A program made the position numbers and the translations under genes. The notes under the pieces were generated by a model. It ran no database searches. It had not been told where the DNA came from and worked only from the letters and a program-made list of their open reading frames with translations. This document shows positions 37,405 to 45,603 of a stretch of 64,000 nt of DNA, in pieces. Origin of the DNA: Pseudomonadota bacterium (GTDB taxonomy: Bacteria; Pseudomonadota; Gammaproteobacteria; Burkholderiales; Burkholderiaceae_C); contig JAJZAQ010000010.1 in assembly GCA_021799355.1 (NCBI GenBank), forward strand, positions 1-64,000. The letters run 5' to 3'. Position 1 is the first letter of the stretch, and each line of letters begins with the position of its first letter.

Positions 37405-38435
37405 GTCACCGGGCGCATGGCCAAAAACCGCTCCAGCGCGGCGGGGCGGTAGCCCGGTACGGTGGCATGGCGGCTGAGGGTGGAGGTATGCACCCCCTCG
37501 TGGCCGCCAGGGTTGGTCAGCCCAGGCTGGCGTTCGCCGGAGCCGAGCAGGCGGTAAAACAGCGTCATGCTGTCACCCATCGGCGCCGCCGGGTCGCCGT
37601 GGGGCGGCAGCAGCGAGGTGTCGAGCGCCAGCCCGCAGCGTTGCGCGCGGTCGGCCATCCACAGCAACGCACCGTCGGACAGGCCGGTGAGCGCCTGACC
37701 GCCGCCAACGTCGCCGTGTACACCGGGGAACCACGCCTGCTCGACCACCTGGCCGCTGGCCTGCGGCTGCGTCTGCCACAGTGTGGGAACGAAGGGCTTG
37801 CGCCGCTCGTCGATCGCCAGCGCCTGGTAGGCGTAGCGCACATGGCTGCTGAGGGTGACGTCGTGGAATTCGTAAAACGGTTTGCTCCAAAAACGCAGTG
37901 GGGTCACCGGGATGCCCAGCGCGCCCACCGTGTCCCATACGCCGATCATGTCGATCGGCGCATCCGGCCAGGAGTAGGCTTCGCGAAACGCCACCGACCG
38001 TGCGGCGTTCGGGTGGCTGTCGGGCGTGCGGTCGCGGTACAGCGCGTAGGCCGCGCCGAGCTGGGTGACGTGCTGCGGACGCAGAATCCCGCAGTTGCGG
38101 ATCAGCCCGGCGACGCTGCGCACGGTGTACGCGCCGCGGCTGAAGCCAAAGAGAAACAGCTGATCGCCGGGTGTGTAGTTTTGCACGACGAACAGATACA
38201 AATCGCGGATGTTCGACGAAATGCCCAGGCCGAACGCGCCGCCGCTGAGTTTGTCCCAAAGCCCGCCCTGTTCTCCCAGCCCTTTCTGGTAGAACACGAT
38301 TTGCTCGATGCCGTGGGCATCCTGCGGGGCGACGGCGATCGACAGCTTGACCACATTGGTCGGCGTGGGTGCGTTGCCGTCGGCCTGATCGGGTTTGCTC
38401 CACGTGCCGTCGGAAAACAGGGCGATGCGTTTCAT
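37392..38435 (-). CDS. DUF2235 (Tle1-like) alpha/beta hydrolase
   Basis: The 347-residue protein has the DUF2235 signature: FSDGTWSKPDQ at the N terminus, the nucleophile motif LFGFSRGAYTVRSVAGL and the later IDMIGVWDTVGALGIP, with PGVHGDVGGG carrying the probable catalytic His/Asp region. The family includes the T6SS phospholipase effector Tle1 and many uncharacterised cytoplasmic proteins. I see no T6SS gene, signal peptide or partner immunity gene here, so an effector role is not supported. AGGAGG precedes ATG 38435. Confidence 0.88.
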   Translation of the reverse strand: MKRIALFSDGTWSKPDQADGNAPTPTNVVKLSIAVAPQDAHGIEQIVFYQKGLGEQGGLWDKLSGGAFGLGISSNIRDLYLFVVQNYTPGDQLFLFGFSRGAYTVRSVAGLIRNCGILRPQHVTQLGAAYALYRDRTPDSHPNAARSVAFREAYSWPDAPIDMIGVWDTVGALGIPVTPLRFWSKPFYEFHDVTLSSHVRYAYQALAIDERRKPFVPTLWQTQPQASGQVVEQAWFPGVHGDVGGGQALTGLSDGALLWMADRAQRCGLALDTSLLPPHGDPAAPMGDSMTLFYRLLGSGERQPGLTNPGGHEGVHTSTLSRHATVPGYRPAALERFLAMRPVTYLP

Positions 38436-38597
38436 GGCCAACGCCTCCTGACGATGCTGACATCGGGTGACACGACTTGCGTGTGGCATCATGGACTGGG
38501 CATGCGGTCTTGCACACCCCTGATCCCGGTGGCAGGCGCGGCATTGGCGGCGGGAGATAGACTGCTGGCGTCCGTCTGTGCATCTGCCGCTCTGCGC

Positions 38598-39329
38598 ATG
38601 TCATCGATTCCGCCTCCGCCCGCCGCCGAACCCGATCTGCCGACACAGGCAGCAGTCGATGCCGCCATCACCTCGCGGCGTTCGATCCGCCGCTTCCTGC
38701 CCACACCGGTGCCACGGCAAACGATCGAGGACATTCTGCAGGTGGCCGCGCGTGCGCCCTCGGGCACCAATACCCAGCCGTGGCAGGTGCACGTGCTCAC
38801 CGGTGCGGCGCTGCAGCGGCTGTCGGCGCGCGTGCTCGCCGCCTATGACGATCCGTCGCAGGCCGCGCAGCACAGCGAAGACTACGCCTATTACCCGCGG
38901 CAGTGGGTGTCGCCGTACATCGACCGCCGGCGCAAGGTTGGCTGGGACCTGTACGGTCTGCTGGGCATCGCCAAGGGCGACAAGGCGGCGATGCACGCGC
39001 AGCATGGCCGCAACTACCGGTTTTTCGACGCGCCGGTCGGGCTGGTTTTCACCATCGATCGGGTGATGCAGCAGGGCAGTTGGCTCGATTACGGCATGTT
39101 TTTGCAAAACATCATGATCGCCGCGCGCGCCCGCGGGCTGCACACCTGCCCGCAGGCGGCGTTCAATGCGTTTCACCGCATCATCGAAGACGAACTCGGT
39201 CTGGACCCTGCCGTGCAGCAGTTGGTGTGCGCCATGTCGCTGGGCTGGGCCGATCCGCACGCGGTGGAAAACACCCTGGTCACCGAGCGCGCGCCGGTGG
39301 CCGAGTTCACCCGGTTTCACACCGCATGA
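38598..39329 (+). CDS. Nitroreductase family protein
   Basis: The 243-residue protein has the FMN-dependent nitroreductase pattern: [40 protein letters not shown] and the late segment [14 protein letters not shown]. The fold reduces nitro groups, quinones or flavin substrates using NAD(P)H. ATG 38598 lies in the divergent gap with the DUF2235 gene. It overlaps the DUF1992 gene by 4 bp. Confidence 0.92.
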   Translation: MSSIPPPPAAEPDLPTQAAVDAAITSRRSIRRFLPTPVPRQTIEDILQVAARAPSGTNTQPWQVHVLTGAALQRLSARVLAAYDDPSQAAQHSEDYAYYPRQWVSPYIDRRRKVGWDLYGLLGIAKGDKAAMHAQHGRNYRFFDAPVGLVFTIDRVMQQGSWLDYGMFLQNIMIAARARGLHTCPQAAFNAFHRIIEDELGLDPAVQQLVCAMSLGWADPHAVENTLVTERAPVAEFTRFHTA

Positions 39330-39604
39330 ACGCGCTGGCCTGGATCGGCGAGACGCGCATCGCGCAGGCGGTGCAGGACGGCCAGTTCGACAATCTGCCG
39401 GGCAGCGGAAAGCCGCTGGAGCTGTCGGTGCGCGACGCCGCGCTCGACGCGCAGACCCGGCTCGGTCTGGAACTGCTCGACCGCGCCCGCCGGCTGCAGG
39501 ACGCCGACCGCCAGCGCGACGCCCGCCAGCGCGCCGTGCTGCGCCTGCTATGGGCCAGGGCGCTGGCGCGGCGCGCAGCGGCAGGGGAGGAGCCGACGGC
39601 ATGA
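39326..39604 (+). CDS. DUF1992 (DnaJ-C28-like) small protein
   Basis: The 92-residue protein carries the DUF1992 signature [22 protein letters not shown] near its N terminus. The domain is found alone in bacteria and in the eukaryotic DNAJC28; its function is unknown. The start overlaps the nitroreductase stop (ATGA), and the end overlaps the pncB start by 4 bp, so it is translated within the operon. Confidence 0.88.
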   Translation: MNALAWIGETRIAQAVQDGQFDNLPGSGKPLELSVRDAALDAQTRLGLELLDRARRLQDADRQRDARQRAVLRLLWARALARRAAAGEEPTA

Positions 39605-40818
39605 TCATCACCTCGCTGCTCGACACCGACCTGTACAAATTCACCATGATGCAGGTGGTGCTGCATCACTTTCCCGGCGCGCAGGTCGAATACCGTTTCA
39701 AATGCCGCACTGCCGGGGTCGATTTGCTGTCGCATCTGGCAGAAATCAACGCCGAGCTCGACGCCCTGTGCAGTCTGCAGTTTCGTCCGGACGAACTCGA
39801 CTATCTGCGCAGCCTGCGCTTCATCAAATCCGATTTCGTCGATTTCCTCGAACTGTTCCGCCTGCGCCGCGACCGCATCCAGGCGCGTGCGGCCGACGAC
39901 CCGGCAGCGCGGCAGCGTGGCGAGATCGACATCACCATCCGCGGGCCGTGGCTGCACACCATTCTGTTCGAAGTGCCGGTGCTGGCCATCGTCGGCGAGG
40001 TCTACGCCCGCCACGCCCACGCCGACGCCGACCTGCACGCCGGGCTGCAGCGGGTGGACGACAAAATCGCCCAGCTCAGAACCGACGAACTGCGCGACTG
40101 CCGCATCGCCGACTACGGCACCCGCCGCCGTTACTCGCGCCGCTGGCAGGCGCAGGTCCTGGCGCGGCTGCGCGAAGGGCTGGGGCCGCAGCTGGCCGGC
40201 ACCAGCAATGTGCTGCTCGCCAGGGACATGGGGCTGACCCCGCTGGGCACGATGGCGCATGAATACCTGCAGGCCTGCCAGGCGCTGGGCCCGCGGCTGC
40301 GCGACACCCAGGTGTTCGCCTTCGACATATGGGCCAGGGAATACCGCGGCGATCTGGGCATCGCGCTGGCCGACGTTTACGGCCTGCAGGCGTTTTTGCG
40401 CGATTTCGACCTGTATTTCTGCAAGCTGTTCGACGGCGCCCGCCACGACTCGGGCGATCCCTTTGCCTGGGGCGAGGCAATGATCGCGCACTACCAGAAC
40501 CACCGCGTCGATCCCCGCGGCAAAACGCTGGTGTTTTCCGACATGCTCACCATCCCGAAGGTGATTGCGCTGTACCGCCGGTTTCACGCCCGAGTCGGCC
40601 TGGCGTTTGGCATCGGCACCAACCTGATGCACGATCTGGGGTATGAGGCGCCGCAGATGGTGATCAAAATGACCCGCTGCAACGGCCAGCCGGTGGCCAA
40701 GGTCAGCGACGCGCCGGGCAAGAACATGTGCGACGACCCGAACTACCTGGCCTACCTGCGGCAGGTGTTTCAAATCCCCGACACCCAGCTTGCCGACCAC
40801 GAGGCCGAGGAAGGCTGA
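39601..40818 (+). CDS. pncB: Nicotinate phosphoribosyltransferase
   Basis: PncB joins nicotinate and PRPP to form nicotinate mononucleotide in the Preiss-Handler NAD salvage route, using ATP. The 405-residue protein has [13 protein letters not shown] at the N terminus, GTSNVLLA with nearby GTMAHEY in the middle (the latter carrying the usual active-site His), and [12 protein letters not shown] in the PRPP region. It starts at ATG 39601 overlapping the DUF1992 stop. Confidence 0.96.
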   Translation: MIITSLLDTDLYKFTMMQVVLHHFPGAQVEYRFKCRTAGVDLLSHLAEINAELDALCSLQFRPDELDYLRSLRFIKSDFVDFLELFRLRRDRIQARAADDPAARQRGEIDITIRGPWLHTILFEVPVLAIVGEVYARHAHADADLHAGLQRVDDKIAQLRTDELRDCRIADYGTRRRYSRRWQAQVLARLREGLGPQLAGTSNVLLARDMGLTPLGTMAHEYLQACQALGPRLRDTQVFAFDIWAREYRGDLGIALADVYGLQAFLRDFDLYFCKLFDGARHDSGDPFAWGEAMIAHYQNHRVDPRGKTLVFSDMLTIPKVIALYRRFHARVGLAFGIGTNLMHDLGYEAPQMVIKMTRCNGQPVAKVSDAPGKNMCDDPNYLAYLRQVFQIPDTQLADHEAEEG

Positions 40819-40844
40819 TCGCCCGGCGGCCTAAAATCCGCGCG

Positions 40845-41507
40845 ATGAACACCGATGCCGCCCGCGCCGCCATCCTGGCGCAGATCCGCGCCCGTCAGGG
40901 CCGGCCCGACGCGCTGCACGCCAGCGAAATGGCCGATGTGCAGGCCGACATAGACCGCCACGTGCGTGGCCCGCAGCCGCGGCTGGGAGACGATCTGCCC
41001 GCAGTGTTCACCACGCAGGCGCAGGCCCTGCAGACCAGCGTGACCCGGGTGCCGCGGCTGGCCGACGCGCCGCAGGCCGTGGCCGCGTATCTCGACGCGC
41101 ACGCGCTGCCGCGTCACGGCGTGGCCTGGCAGACCCTGGGGCAACTGCCGTGGGAACAGGCCGGCCTGACGCTGGAGCTGCGCCCGCCACGCGATGCGGA
41201 CCAGCTCGGCATCACCGGCTGCTTCTGCGCCGTGGCGGAAACCGGCTCGCTGCTGCTGACGAGCTCGCCCGCGACCCCGGCATCGACCCATCTGCTGCCG
41301 GAAACGCACGTCGCCATCGTCCCTGCGGCGCGTATCGTCGCCAGCCTCGAAGACGCCTACGCCCTGCTGCGCCGCGAGCTGGGCGAGCTGCCGCGGGCAC
41401 TATCGACCGTATCCGGGCCGTCGCGCACCGGCGACATCGAACAAACCATCGTGCTCGGCGCCCACGGGCCGTACCGCGTGCATGTGGTGCTGGTCGATGC
41501 GGCCTGA
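40845..41507 (+). CDS. lutC: LutC/YkgG family protein
   Basis: The 220-residue protein has the LUD-domain pattern: ITGCFCAVAETGSLLL and LLPETHVAIVPAARIVASLEDAYALL, followed by SGPSRTGDIEQTIVLGAHGP. In B. subtilis LutC works with LutA and LutB in L-lactate oxidation. No lutA or lutB is visible here, so the gene is an orphan member or belongs to a different oxidoreductase. ATG 40845 lies 26 bp after pncB; the transporter start overlaps its end by 11 bp. Confidence 0.9.
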   Translation: MNTDAARAAILAQIRARQGRPDALHASEMADVQADIDRHVRGPQPRLGDDLPAVFTTQAQALQTSVTRVPRLADAPQAVAAYLDAHALPRHGVAWQTLGQLPWEQAGLTLELRPPRDADQLGITGCFCAVAETGSLLLTSSPATPASTHLLPETHVAIVPAARIVASLEDAYALLRRELGELPRALSTVSGPSRTGDIEQTIVLGAHGPYRVHVVLVDAA

Positions 41508-42918
41508 GCGACTGCGCCGGCTCGGTCTGGGTGCCGCGCTGTTCGTCGCGGTGCCGGCCGCTGCCCGGGCCGCCGCCGCGGCGCCAGACGGCGCCGCCTT
41601 GAGCCTGTGGTGGGGGCTGCCGTTTGCCGCGATGCTGCTGTCCATCGCGCTGCTGCCGCTGCTGGCCGGGCGGCTGTGGCACCACCACCAGGGCAAGATC
41701 GCCGCGTTCTGGGCGCTGCTGTTCCTCGTGCCGTTCGCCCTGCGTTTCGGCGTGGCGTCGACGCTGGACGCCGTGCTGCACACCTTGCTGCACGAGTACC
41801 TGCCCTTCGTCGTGCTGCTCACTGCGCTCTACACCGTCAGCGGTGGCATCGCGCTGCGCGGCAATCTGCACGGCAGCCCGGGGCAGAACACCCTGCTGCT
41901 GGCGGTGGGCACGGTGCTGGCCAGCCTGATGGGCACCACCGGCGCGGCGATGCTCATGGTGCGCCCGGTGATCCGCGCCAACGACGCCCGCCGCCACAAC
42001 GCGCATGTGCTGGTGTTTTTCATTTTCCTCGTCGCCAACGCCGGCGGCGCGCTCACCCCGCTGGGCGACCCGCCGCTGTTCCTCGGCTTTCTCAAGGGGG
42101 TGGACTTTTTCTGGACGCTCAAACATCTGCTCGCGCCCACCGCCTTGCTCTGCGCGCTGCTGCTGACGGTGTTTTACCTGCTCGACCGCTGGTACTGGCG
42201 GCACGAGGACGCGCCGGCGCGCCCGGACCCCACCCCCGACTCGCCGCTGGCGCTGGTGGGAGCGTGGAATCTGCTGTGGCTGGGGGTGATCGTCGCCGCC
42301 GTGCTCGCCAGCGGGCTGTGGGCCCCGGGGGTGAGCGTGCACGTCCTGGGTCAGCATCTGGAGCTGCAGAACCTGCTGCGCGACGCCGCACTGGTCGTGG
42401 TCGCGCTGCTGTCGCTGGCGACCACGCCGTGGCAGGCGCGGCACGACAATCACTTCACCTGGGGGCCGATGGTCGAGGTCGCCAAGCTGTTCGCCGGCAT
42501 TTTTCTCACCATCATTCCAGTGATCGCCATTTTGCGCGCCGGCACCGACGGGGCGCTGGCGCCGCTGGTGAGGCTGACCTCCGACGCCGCGGGACAGCCG
42601 ATTCCCGCCGCCTACTTCTGGCTCACCGGGGCGCTATCGTCGTTTCTCGACAACGCCCCGACCTATCTGGTGTTTTTCAACCTCGCCGGCGGCGACGCGC
42701 CGCAGCTCATGGCCGAGGTGACGACGCTGCTGGCGATTTCCGCCGGCGCGGTATTCATGGGCGCGGTGACGTACATCGGCAATGCGCCGAATTTCATGGT
42801 CAAGGCCATCGCCGAGCACCGCGGGGTGCGCATGCCCTCGTTTTTTGCCTACATCGGCTGGTCGATGGCGCTGCTGCTGCCGGCTTTCCTGCTTCTCACC
42901 GTCGTATTTTTCCGATGA
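41497..42918 (+). CDS. nhaD: NhaD-type Na+/H+ antiporter
   Basis: The 473-residue protein has about 12 membrane segments and the ion-transporter signatures of the NhaD family: LLLAVGTVLASLMGTTGAAMLMVRP and NAGGALTPLGDPPLFLGFLKG, then SSFLDNAPTYLVFFN and ISAGAVFMGAVTYIGNAPNFMVKAIAE. It exchanges Na+ or Li+ for protons. ATG 41497 is chosen; a slightly earlier start lies inside lutC. It overlaps the dehydrogenase gene by 4 bp. Together with Mrp it gives the window two independent cation/proton systems. Confidence 0.9.
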   Translation: MRPERLRRLGLGAALFVAVPAAARAAAAAPDGAALSLWWGLPFAAMLLSIALLPLLAGRLWHHHQGKIAAFWALLFLVPFALRFGVASTLDAVLHTLLHEYLPFVVLLTALYTVSGGIALRGNLHGSPGQNTLLLAVGTVLASLMGTTGAAMLMVRPVIRANDARRHNAHVLVFFIFLVANAGGALTPLGDPPLFLGFLKGVDFFWTLKHLLAPTALLCALLLTVFYLLDRWYWRHEDAPARPDPTPDSPLALVGAWNLLWLGVIVAAVLASGLWAPGVSVHVLGQHLELQNLLRDAALVVVALLSLATTPWQARHDNHFTWGPMVEVAKLFAGIFLTIIPVIAILRAGTDGALAPLVRLTSDAAGQPIPAAYFWLTGALSSFLDNAPTYLVFFNLAGGDAPQLMAEVTTLLAISAGAVFMGAVTYIGNAPNFMVKAIAEHRGVRMPSFFAYIGWSMALLLPAFLLLTVVFFR

Positions 42919-43904
42919 CCGATCCCACCCCGTCGCCGCGGCCGCGTGTGCTTGCCGCCCGCGCGGCATTTGCCGACATCCTGGCGCAGCTCGACACCGT
43001 CGCCGACGTCACGCACAACCCCGAAGACCGTGTCTATACCCCATCCGAATTGCGCGCGCTGTTGGCCGACAAGCACGGCGCGTTCATCACCGCCAGCGAG
43101 CGCATCGACCGCGAGCTGCTCGCCGCGTGCCCGCAGCTGCGCGTCATCAGCACCATGACCGTGGGTTACGACCACATCGACGTCGCCGCCTGCCGGCAGC
43201 AGGGCATCGTCGTCACCCACGCGCCGGACGTGCTGACCGAAACCACCGCCGACTTCGGCTTTGCGCTGCTGCTGGCCGCAGCCCGCCGCGTCACCGAGGC
43301 CGAGCGGCATTTGCGTGCCGGGCAGTGGACGCGCTGGAGCGTGGACTTTTTCGCCGGCGCCGACGTGCACGGCAGCGTGCTGGGCATCGTCGGCATGGGG
43401 CGCATCGGCCAGGCCATCGCCCGCCGTGCCGCCGGCGGCTTTGCCATGCGCGTGCTCTACCACAACCGGCACCGTCTGTCCGCCGAGGCCGAGCAGGCCG
43501 CCGGCGGCGCGCAGTACCGCGCCCTCGACGATCTGCTCGCCGAGAGCGACCACGTGCTGCTGGCGCTGCCGTACAGCCCCGATGCGCATCACCTGATCGG
43601 CGCAAAACAGCTGGCGCGCATGAAGCCCGGCGCGACCCTGGTCAACATTGGCCGTGGCGGGCTGATCGACGAGCCGGAGCTGGCCGTGGAGCTGCACAGC
43701 GGCCACATTGGCGCCGCAGGTCTGGACGTGTTCGAGGGCGAGCCCAAGGTGCACCCGGCGCTGCTGGCCGCGCCGCGCACCGTGCTCACCCCGCACATCG
43801 CCAGCGCCAGCATCCCGACGCGGCGGGCGATGGTGCAGCTGGCGGTGGACAATCTGCTCGCCGTGCTGCAGGGCCGGCCGCCGCTGACCCCGGTCCCCGC
43901 CTGA
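42915..43904 (+). CDS. D-2-hydroxyacid dehydrogenase (glyoxylate/hydroxypyruvate reductase-like)
   Basis: The 329-residue enzyme has a GxGxxG-type nucleotide site (LGIVGMGRIGQAIARRA), the catalytic Arg in NIGRGGLIDE, Glu in GLDVFEGEP and His in TPHIASAS, matching the GhrB/glycerate dehydrogenase group. It probably reduces glyoxylate or hydroxypyruvate with NAD(P)H in the cytoplasm. The start overlaps the nhaD stop (ATGA). Confidence 0.93.
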   Translation: MTDPTPSPRPRVLAARAAFADILAQLDTVADVTHNPEDRVYTPSELRALLADKHGAFITASERIDRELLAACPQLRVISTMTVGYDHIDVAACRQQGIVVTHAPDVLTETTADFGFALLLAAARRVTEAERHLRAGQWTRWSVDFFAGADVHGSVLGIVGMGRIGQAIARRAAGGFAMRVLYHNRHRLSAEAEQAAGGAQYRALDDLLAESDHVLLALPYSPDAHHLIGAKQLARMKPGATLVNIGRGGLIDEPELAVELHSGHIGAAGLDVFEGEPKVHPALLAAPRTVLTPHIASASIPTRRAMVQLAVDNLLAVLQGRPPLTPVPA

Positions 43905-44002
43905 ACCACCAGCCCGCCCGGTCAGCCAGCCGTCTGCACTTGCCGTCTGCACCGCACGCCCGTTTTGCCGTCGCACCCCTTTGCCCACGCTCCTGCCACG
44001 CC

Positions 44003-45535
44003 ATGCTCACCATCGACACGCTGCTGCTTTTTGCCGCTCTCGTGCTGCTCGCGCTGCTGCTGCTCGTCGGCTTGCTGCTGCTGGCGCGGCTGCGCGGCCT
44101 GGGCGAGCTGCGGCGCGAACTCGTCGCGGAACTCGCGCCGCCGATCGAGCGCGTGGAGCGCGAGCTGCGCGGCGCGGTGCAGTCGGCGGCGCAGGCGCAG
44201 CGCACCGAGCAGACCGCGCTGCTGGCGCAGATGCAGCAGACCCTGCTGACGCAGCAGGCCGAGGCCACGCGCACGCAGAACGCCCAGCTCGACGCCGTCG
44301 CGCTGGCGGTGCAGGCGCTGCAGAAAAACGTCGCCGACACCCTGGTGCAGCAGGTCGGCCAGCTCAGCCAGCACAACACCCAGACGCTGCAGGCGCTGCA
44401 GGGCCAGCTGGTGCAGCGCCTGGACGCGCTGCGCCAGACCACCGACCAACGCCTGAGTGAGTCGCGGCACAGCGCCGAGCAGGCGCAGACCGCGCTGCGC
44501 GAAGCCACCGAGGCGCGGCTGGCCGAGCTGCGCCAGTCCAGCGACAAGAATCTGGCCGAAGTGCGCGCCACCGTCGAGCAGCGGCTGCGTGAGCTGCAGG
44601 CCGACAACGAAAAAAAGCTGGAGCAGATGCGCGCCACCGTCGACGAAAAGCTGCACGCCACGCTGGAACAGCGGCTGGGCGAGAGCTTCAAGCAGGTGGC
44701 CGAGCGGCTCGAACTGGTGCACCGCGGGCTGGGCGAAATGCAGGCGCTGGCGCAGGGGGTGGGCGATCTGCAGCGCGTGCTGGGCAACGTCAAGACCCGC
44801 GGGGTGTTCGGCGAAATCCAGCTTGCCGCGCTGATCGAGCAGGTGTTCACCCCCGAGCAGTACGCCACCAACATCGAGACCGTGCCGGGCAGCGGCGCGC
44901 GGGTGGAGTATGCCATCCGCCTGCCGGGCAAGGGCGACGGCCCGGTGTGGCTGCCGATCGACGCCAAGTTCCCGCGCGAGGACTACGAGCGGCTGCTCGA
45001 CGCGCAGGAGCGCGCCGACAAGGCCGCTGCCGACGCCGCGGCCAGGGCGCTGGAACAACGCGTGCGCGACGAGGCGCGCACCATCCAGACCAAATATCTC
45101 GCCGCGCCGTTCACCGCCGACTTCGGCATCCTGTTCCTGCCCACCGAGGGGCTGTACGCCGAGGCGCTGCGCCGCCCGGGGCTGGTCGAGGCGCTGCAGC
45201 GCGATCACCGCGTGATGCTCGCCGGGCCGACCACGCTGCTGGCGTTGCTCAGCAGCCTGCAGATGGGCTTTCGCACCGTGGCGCTGGAGCAGCGCTCGGC
45301 CGAGGTGTGGAAAGTGCTGGGTGCGGTCAAGACCGAGTTCGGCAAATTCGGCGAGGTTCTGGCCAAAACCCGCAAAAAGCTCGACGAAGCGAGCAACACC
45401 ATCGGCCAGGCCGAAACCCGCACCCGCGTCATGGCGCGGCAGCTCAAGACGGTGGAGGCGCTGCCTGCGGCGCAGACCCAAACCCTGCTGGGCTTGACCG
45501 ACGTCGAGTCCGACGACGCGGCAGACGCGGTATAA
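44003..45535 (+). CDS. rmuC: DNA recombination protein RmuC
   Basis: The 510-residue protein begins with a membrane anchor (LLLFAALVLLALLLLVGLLLL), continues with a long coiled coil of Gln/Ala/Arg/Glu-rich repeats (about 30-240), and ends in the conserved RmuC domain (TRGVFGEIQLAALIEQVF, LPIDAKFPREDYERLL, FTADFGILFLPTEGLYAEAL, AGPTTLLALLSSLQMGFRT), which is nuclease-like. RmuC limits inversions at short inverted repeats. ATG 44003 is 98 bp after the preceding gene. Confidence 0.94.
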   Translation: MLTIDTLLLFAALVLLALLLLVGLLLLARLRGLGELRRELVAELAPPIERVERELRGAVQSAAQAQRTEQTALLAQMQQTLLTQQAEATRTQNAQLDAVALAVQALQKNVADTLVQQVGQLSQHNTQTLQALQGQLVQRLDALRQTTDQRLSESRHSAEQAQTALREATEARLAELRQSSDKNLAEVRATVEQRLRELQADNEKKLEQMRATVDEKLHATLEQRLGESFKQVAERLELVHRGLGEMQALAQGVGDLQRVLGNVKTRGVFGEIQLAALIEQVFTPEQYATNIETVPGSGARVEYAIRLPGKGDGPVWLPIDAKFPREDYERLLDAQERADKAAADAAARALEQRVRDEARTIQTKYLAAPFTADFGILFLPTEGLYAEALRRPGLVEALQRDHRVMLAGPTTLLALLSSLQMGFRTVALEQRSAEVWKVLGAVKTEFGKFGEVLAKTRKKLDEASNTIGQAETRTRVMARQLKTVEALPAAQTQTLLGLTDVESDDAADAV

Positions 45536-45603
45536 CCTGCGTTTTTCGACGCCCCATTTTTTCCACTTGACGCGGCGCCAGCGCCGCTTGGTCCGTTCAC
45601 ATC

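Noticed and set aside
33729-39329. A 1866-codon open frame overlapping the DUF748, DUF2235 and nitroreductase genes
   Set aside because: Only its last part (from 38598) is real coding sequence (the nitroreductase). The rest is an Ala/Gly/Arg-rich alternative frame kept open by the high GC content.
45536-45603. A possible cobalamin riboswitch before nrdJ
   Set aside because: The leader is only 68 bp and lacks a B12-box; a riboswitch needs far more sequence.
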